Source: Cyanophora paradoxa (Eukaryota > Glaucocystophyceae > Cyanophorales > Cyanophoraceae). Taken from it: 64,000 bases of DNA. Below the pieces are notes generated by a model. The model saw only the letters and a program-made list of their open reading frames with translations. It was not told where the DNA came from and did not search any database. This document shows, in pieces, positions 61,051-64,000 of this stretch; the stretch's first letter is position 1; the number at the start of each line of letters is the position of its first letter. The stretch is taken from NCBI GenBank assembly GCA_004431415.1, contig QPMI01000514.1:372001-436000 (forward strand), in the 5' to 3' direction. The position numbers were made by a program, and so were the translations under genes.

Positions 61051-64000
61051 ATGTCCTACATCTTGAAGAAGCCAGTGCCACTTCGTAGATCTCCAGATTT
61101 CGTTGATGATCGACTCATAAATATTCGCGTATTTGGAAGCATCTTGGCAGACTTCAATGCTGATCGTGACATCCACAGGACCGAGTTTAGTCGACCAGCT
61201 GCATTAATTCTGCGGAACTCCCACGTTGGTGCCCCAGATATTGCACAGAGATTCTGTCTTGGTCCCACTGAGAACTTTGTTGCTGAAATTATTGGGTCCA
61301 GGGCGTTGCCACGACACCTGCGAATTGCCTCCTCAGGCACAGTCTCCAAGTATGATTCTGGTAGATTGATATTTAGGCTCCAAAATGATAGAGGGGTCCA
61401 TACATCAGCTCTACGTCTAATTGATGAATCAAATGATGTCGCAAACAAAACTGCGGCTCAAATCACTGGGCGAATTCTCCTTGGCGAAGATGCTGCAATA
61501 TCAGTGCTTGCATCACAAATTCAGCCGTTCCCCTGGGATCTACTATATACCGATGCACGAGAAGCAAATCTTCTTTTCGGGTTTGATGTAAATCAAATCG
61601 ATACCGAGCCAGCCACCAGGTTCGATATTCCTGGATGCACCTTCGGCTCTATCTTGATTGAGGCTGACAGGCACCTGCTCCCGGCATTGCATGATAGATA
61701 TGACCTAGGGCTTCGCACCAGGCAGTGGAGAAATATTCATGGAACTAATATTTATCAGGATGGTAAGAAGGTTAGCACTGAAGAGCAGGTTATCAACATT
61801 TTCAACTACTACTTCGGACCTATTGTCCCTATACCACCTCTTCCAGGGTTACCAAAGCCGCCAATCCCGGATGGACCTGGTCGAGAGCGAGTTGCTGATG
61901 AGACAGTTCCTTTCGGTCAACATATTGTCAGTTGGGAGCAAGTTCGCAATAAACCTATCTTCGAACCGAAAAAACAAATAGATGAACAGTATTTACCTCC
62001 TGAAATCGATATATTAGAGCTTGATGATTACCAATTTGTCCCAGATGAGGAAGAGTTTTTACCTGACGGTTTCGACCCGCAAGAGTATGAGTATGATCAA
62101 TACGACCCAAATGAGGAAGAGTATTTACCCGATGGTTTAGATCCACAAGAGTATGAGTATGAACAGAACTATGAACCCCATGAGGAATATTTAGCAGATG
62201 GTCTCGAACCACCAGTTGTGGATTATGAGCAACCTTATGAACCCCATGAGGAGTTTTTACCAGATGGATTACAACCGGAGCTTTTTGAGTTCTTTCCAGA
62301 TTGGGAACAGATCAACAACAAACCAGCAAGATATCCACCAGAGGATCACAACCATGATTGGGATGAGATCTTGGGTAAACCTGAAAAATATCCACCTGAA
62401 GATCACAGGCATGATTGGGAAGATTTAGATAACATCCCTATTGAATTTCCACCAGAACACCATGAACATGTATGGCACGAAATTGTAGAGCAGCCAACTT
62501 TTGCATCGGCAGGTGATCCAGTGACAGACTTCCCACATGGTGTTAGTCTCTATCAAAACATTGAAATACCAGAAAGATTACAATTAAACGATTATTATGT
62601 GAATCGTCAGGGAATCGATGCAGGCACCACAATGGATGGCGAATTGTATATTAGACCACCCACAAGGGATGTAATATTACCACTTGGTGGTGGAATTGAA
62701 ATTAAAAATACAAAACCAGGAATCTACTTAACAAACTACTACCCCGATGATGTCCCGATGACAGCAGGATTTATTTCTCTACCATCTGATCCAGCAAACT
62801 ATGATAACAAAGATGCAACAATACAAATTAATGTTACGAATGTTAGCGATTTAGACGGATCAAGACCAAAACTTATATTCAGTCGTGAGCAACTCGCAGC
62901 AGAAACACTTTTAGGAGATCGCGATGATTATAAACAATGTGAGGTAGCATGGATTAAAACAAATTATAATGGTGGAGTTCCTGAGGGTCTTTTAGAAATC
63001 AATCAGAGAGCCTCAGCGAAAAACATTCATAACGAAAATATTTCAAGAGTCGTAACAGAAGATTATTTTAGATGGGATAATATCCCTGACGCACCCGAAA
63101 AATTCCCACCCTCAGACCATGAACATGTTAAAGCCGATATTACAGATTTCGCACATGAACACGTCAAAGCCGATATTACAGATTTTGCCCACACTCACAC
63201 AAAAGATCAAATAACAGATTTCGCACATGAACACGTCAAAGCCGATATTACGGATTTCGCACATGAACACGTCAAAGCGGATATTACAGATTTCGCCCAT
63301 ACTCACACAAAAGCAGATATCTCAGACTTTGCCCATACTCATCTAAAAGCAGATATTACAGACTTTGCACATGCTCACACAAAAGCAGATATCACAGATT
63401 TTGCACACACCCACCTTAAAGCAGATATTACAGACTTTGCACATACTCACCTAAAAGCAGATATTACAGATTTTGCACATACCCACACAAAAGTGGATAT
63501 CTCAGATTTTGCACATAGGCACAATTGGGACGAAATAGACGAACAGCCAGTTTTTGCACAATTGAATGCAATCGGAAACGTTTTTAATGGAGTCACTCTT
63601 TACCAATCAAGTAATACACCTGAAAGATTGTATTTGAATGATCATTATGTTAGTCTCAATGGTTCATTTACAGGTGAAACAGGCACACCGATGGTGGGAA
63701 CTCTTGCAGTAAGATTACCCAGGGATCCAATCGTAAATGGAGTTTATGATGGTGATTTTAATGTAGGAGTAAATGATACTTTCCCCAGTATCTATGTTAC
63801 GAATTATCACCCAGGTGAAACAGGACAAGTAGCCGATTTTTCAGCAGCTATTCAAATAAACGTTACAGATCAAAGCGCATATGATGGAGCAAGACCTAAG
63901 ATAGTTTTCACAAGGGAGAAGGTTGTTAACTATCTTCCAGTTACAGGACAACCCACAGATGATCATGGGAAATGTGAGATGGCGTGGATTAAAACGACAA
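61051..64000 (+). CDS. Giant fibre-like protein with tandem repeats, 3' end outside the window
   Basis: This is an uninterrupted frame of at least 983 residues from ATG 61051 to the window edge. Residues 1-300 form an N-terminal domain with DLGLRTRQWRNIHGTNIYQDGKKV, typical of tail-fibre hinge regions, and then a Pro-rich linker (VPIPPLPGLPKPPIPDGPG). Four acidic repeats of FLPDGxxPQEYEYEQ type follow (62,038-62,290), then three DHNHDWDEI-type repeats (to about 62,490). A module of about 170 residues begins with HGVSLYQNIEIPERLQLNDYYV. Eleven 12-residue ADITDFAHTHTK repeats (63,118-63,513) and a second copy of the module come next. Repeats of this kind are characteristic of phage-type fibres that trimerise. 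Adhesion to the host cell is inferred. No element 1 copy is present. Confidence 0.8.
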   Translation, partial: MSYILKKPVPLRRSPDFVDDRLINIRVFGSILADFNADRDIHRTEFSRPAALILRNSHVGAPDIAQRFCLGPTENFVAEIIGSRALPRHLRIASSGTVSKYDSGRLIFRLQNDRGVHTSALRLIDESNDVANKTAAQITGRILLGEDAAISVLASQIQPFPWDLLYTDAREANLLFGFDVNQIDTEPATRFDIPGCTFGSILIEADRHLLPALHDRYDLGLRTRQWRNIHGTNIYQDGKKVSTEEQVINIFNYYFGPIVPIPPLPGLPKPPIPDGPGRERVADETVPFGQHIVSWEQVRNKPIFEPKKQIDEQYLPPEIDILELDDYQFVPDEEEFLPDGFDPQEYEYDQYDPNEEEYLPDGLDPQEYEYEQNYEPHEEYLADGLEPPVVDYEQPYEPHEEFLPDGLQPELFEFFPDWEQINNKPARYPPEDHNHDWDEILGKPEKYPPEDHRHDWEDLDNIPIEFPPEHHEHVWHEIVEQPTFASAGDPVTDFPHGVSLYQNIEIPERLQLNDYYVNRQGIDAGTTMDGELYIRPPTRDVILPLGGGIEIKNTKPGIYLTNYYPDDVPMTAGFISLPSDPANYDNKDATIQINVTNVSDLDGSRPKLIFSREQLAAETLLGDRDDYKQCEVAWIKTNYNGGVPEGLLEINQRASAKNIHNENISRVVTEDYFRWDNIPDAPEKFPPSDHEHVKADITDFAHEHVKADITDFAHTHTKDQITDFAHEHVKADITDFAHEHVKADITDFAHTHTKADISDFAHTHLKADITDFAHAHTKADITDFAHTHLKADITDFAHTHLKADITDFAHTHTKVDISDFAHRHNWDEIDEQPVFAQLNAIGNVFNGVTLYQSSNTPERLYLNDHYVSLNGSFTGETGTPMVGTLAVRLPRDPIVNGVYDGDFNVGVNDTFPSIYVTNYHPGETGQVADFSAAIQINVTDQSAYDGARPKIVFTREKVVNYLPVTGQPTDDHGKCEMAWIKTT
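62038..62290 (+). repeat. Four imperfect acidic Tyr/Pro repeats in the fibre gene
   Basis: Units of about 20-25 residues share DEEEFLPDGFDPQEYEYDQ-like cores (EEFLPDG, EEYLPDG, EEYLADG, EEFLPDG). Successive units diverge in sequence but keep their spacing. Confidence 0.65.
63118..63513 (+). repeat. Eleven tandem 36-bp repeats encoding ADITDFAHxHxK
   Basis: Units start at 63,118 and repeat every 36 bases without a frame change. They begin CAT-(GAA or ACT)-CAC, then (GTC/ACA/CTA)-AAA-GC(C/A)-GAT-AT(T/C)-(ACA/TCA)-GA(T/C)-TT(T/C)-GC(A/C). Synonymous variation between units shows selection on the protein. Confidence 0.8.

Larger units (their letters stand above)
48091..64000 (+). mobile_element. 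Integrated Polinton-like virus, element 2 (right end outside the window)
   Basis: It holds PolB, integrase, an AT-hook protein, a DUF3820-like protein, a coiled-coil protein, packaging ATPase, MCP, penton, minor capsid, an unknown small protein, patatin and a fibre-like gene. Every structural gene from coiled-coil protein to patatin has the same order and strand as in element 1. The left boundary is taken as the patatin break of element 1. The fibre gene is still open at 64,000, so the right end is not seen. Confidence 0.85.

Noticed and set aside
63118-63513. CRISPR-like array
   Set aside because: The 36-base units are contiguous without spacers, in frame, and vary synonymously, so they are protein repeats.

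Overview
The window is a eukaryotic nuclear fragment with two very different halves. Positions 1 to about 29,073 are extremely GC-rich and carry tightly packed, intron-dense genes with introns of roughly 40-200 bases. They encode a DDX24/Mak5-type DEAD-box helicase, a long-form ATP phosphoribosyltransferase (HisG), a HINT3-like HIT protein, a Rit1-type initiator tRNA 2'-O-ribosyl phosphate transferase and a complete axonemal dynein heavy chain. A dynein of this kind, a HisG with a long N-terminal extension and the intron style suggest a flagellated GC-rich microalga. The species cannot be named from the sequence. Several introns use GC-AG instead of GT-AG borders.

From about 29.1 kb the composition drops sharply to AT-rich, and the rest is viral. 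Two Polinton-like viruses (PLVs) lie side by side. Element 1 (about 29.5 to 48.09 kb, left end uncertain) has a 4-kb non-coding flank full of hairpins, iteron-like repeats and a tRNA-like sequence. It is followed on the minus strand by a DDE integrase, a family B DNA polymerase, a primase-SF3 helicase, small basic proteins, a coiled-coil protein, an A32/FtsK-like packaging ATPase, a double-jelly-roll-type major capsid protein (MCP) and a penton-like protein. A plus-strand minor capsid gene and a minus-strand patatin-like phospholipase close the element; the phospholipase is cut off at its N terminus at about 48.09 kb.

Element 2 (about 48.1 kb to beyond 64 kb) has polymerase and integrase on the plus strand, then the same structural block in the same order and strands as element 1: coiled-coil protein, ATPase, MCP, penton (all minus), minor capsid (plus), patatin (minus). 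It ends in a very long fibre-like protein (plus) that runs out of the window. The two structural blocks are clearly homologous but diverged. The replication modules differ: element 1 has a polymerase with a lost exonuclease site plus a primase-helicase, while element 2 has an exonuclease-competent-looking polymerase alone. The integrases also differ in their third catalytic residue.

In each element the polymerase (with primase-helicase in element 1) would copy the genome, the integrase would insert it, the ATPase would package it into a capsid of MCP, penton and minor capsid proteins, and the patatin and fibre would plausibly act in membrane passage and host attachment. These roles are inferred from families. 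Nine viral genes are interrupted by what look like single-base deletions at short homopolymers, all in the same direction. This points to residual consensus errors or recent decay and must be settled before calling the elements dead or active.
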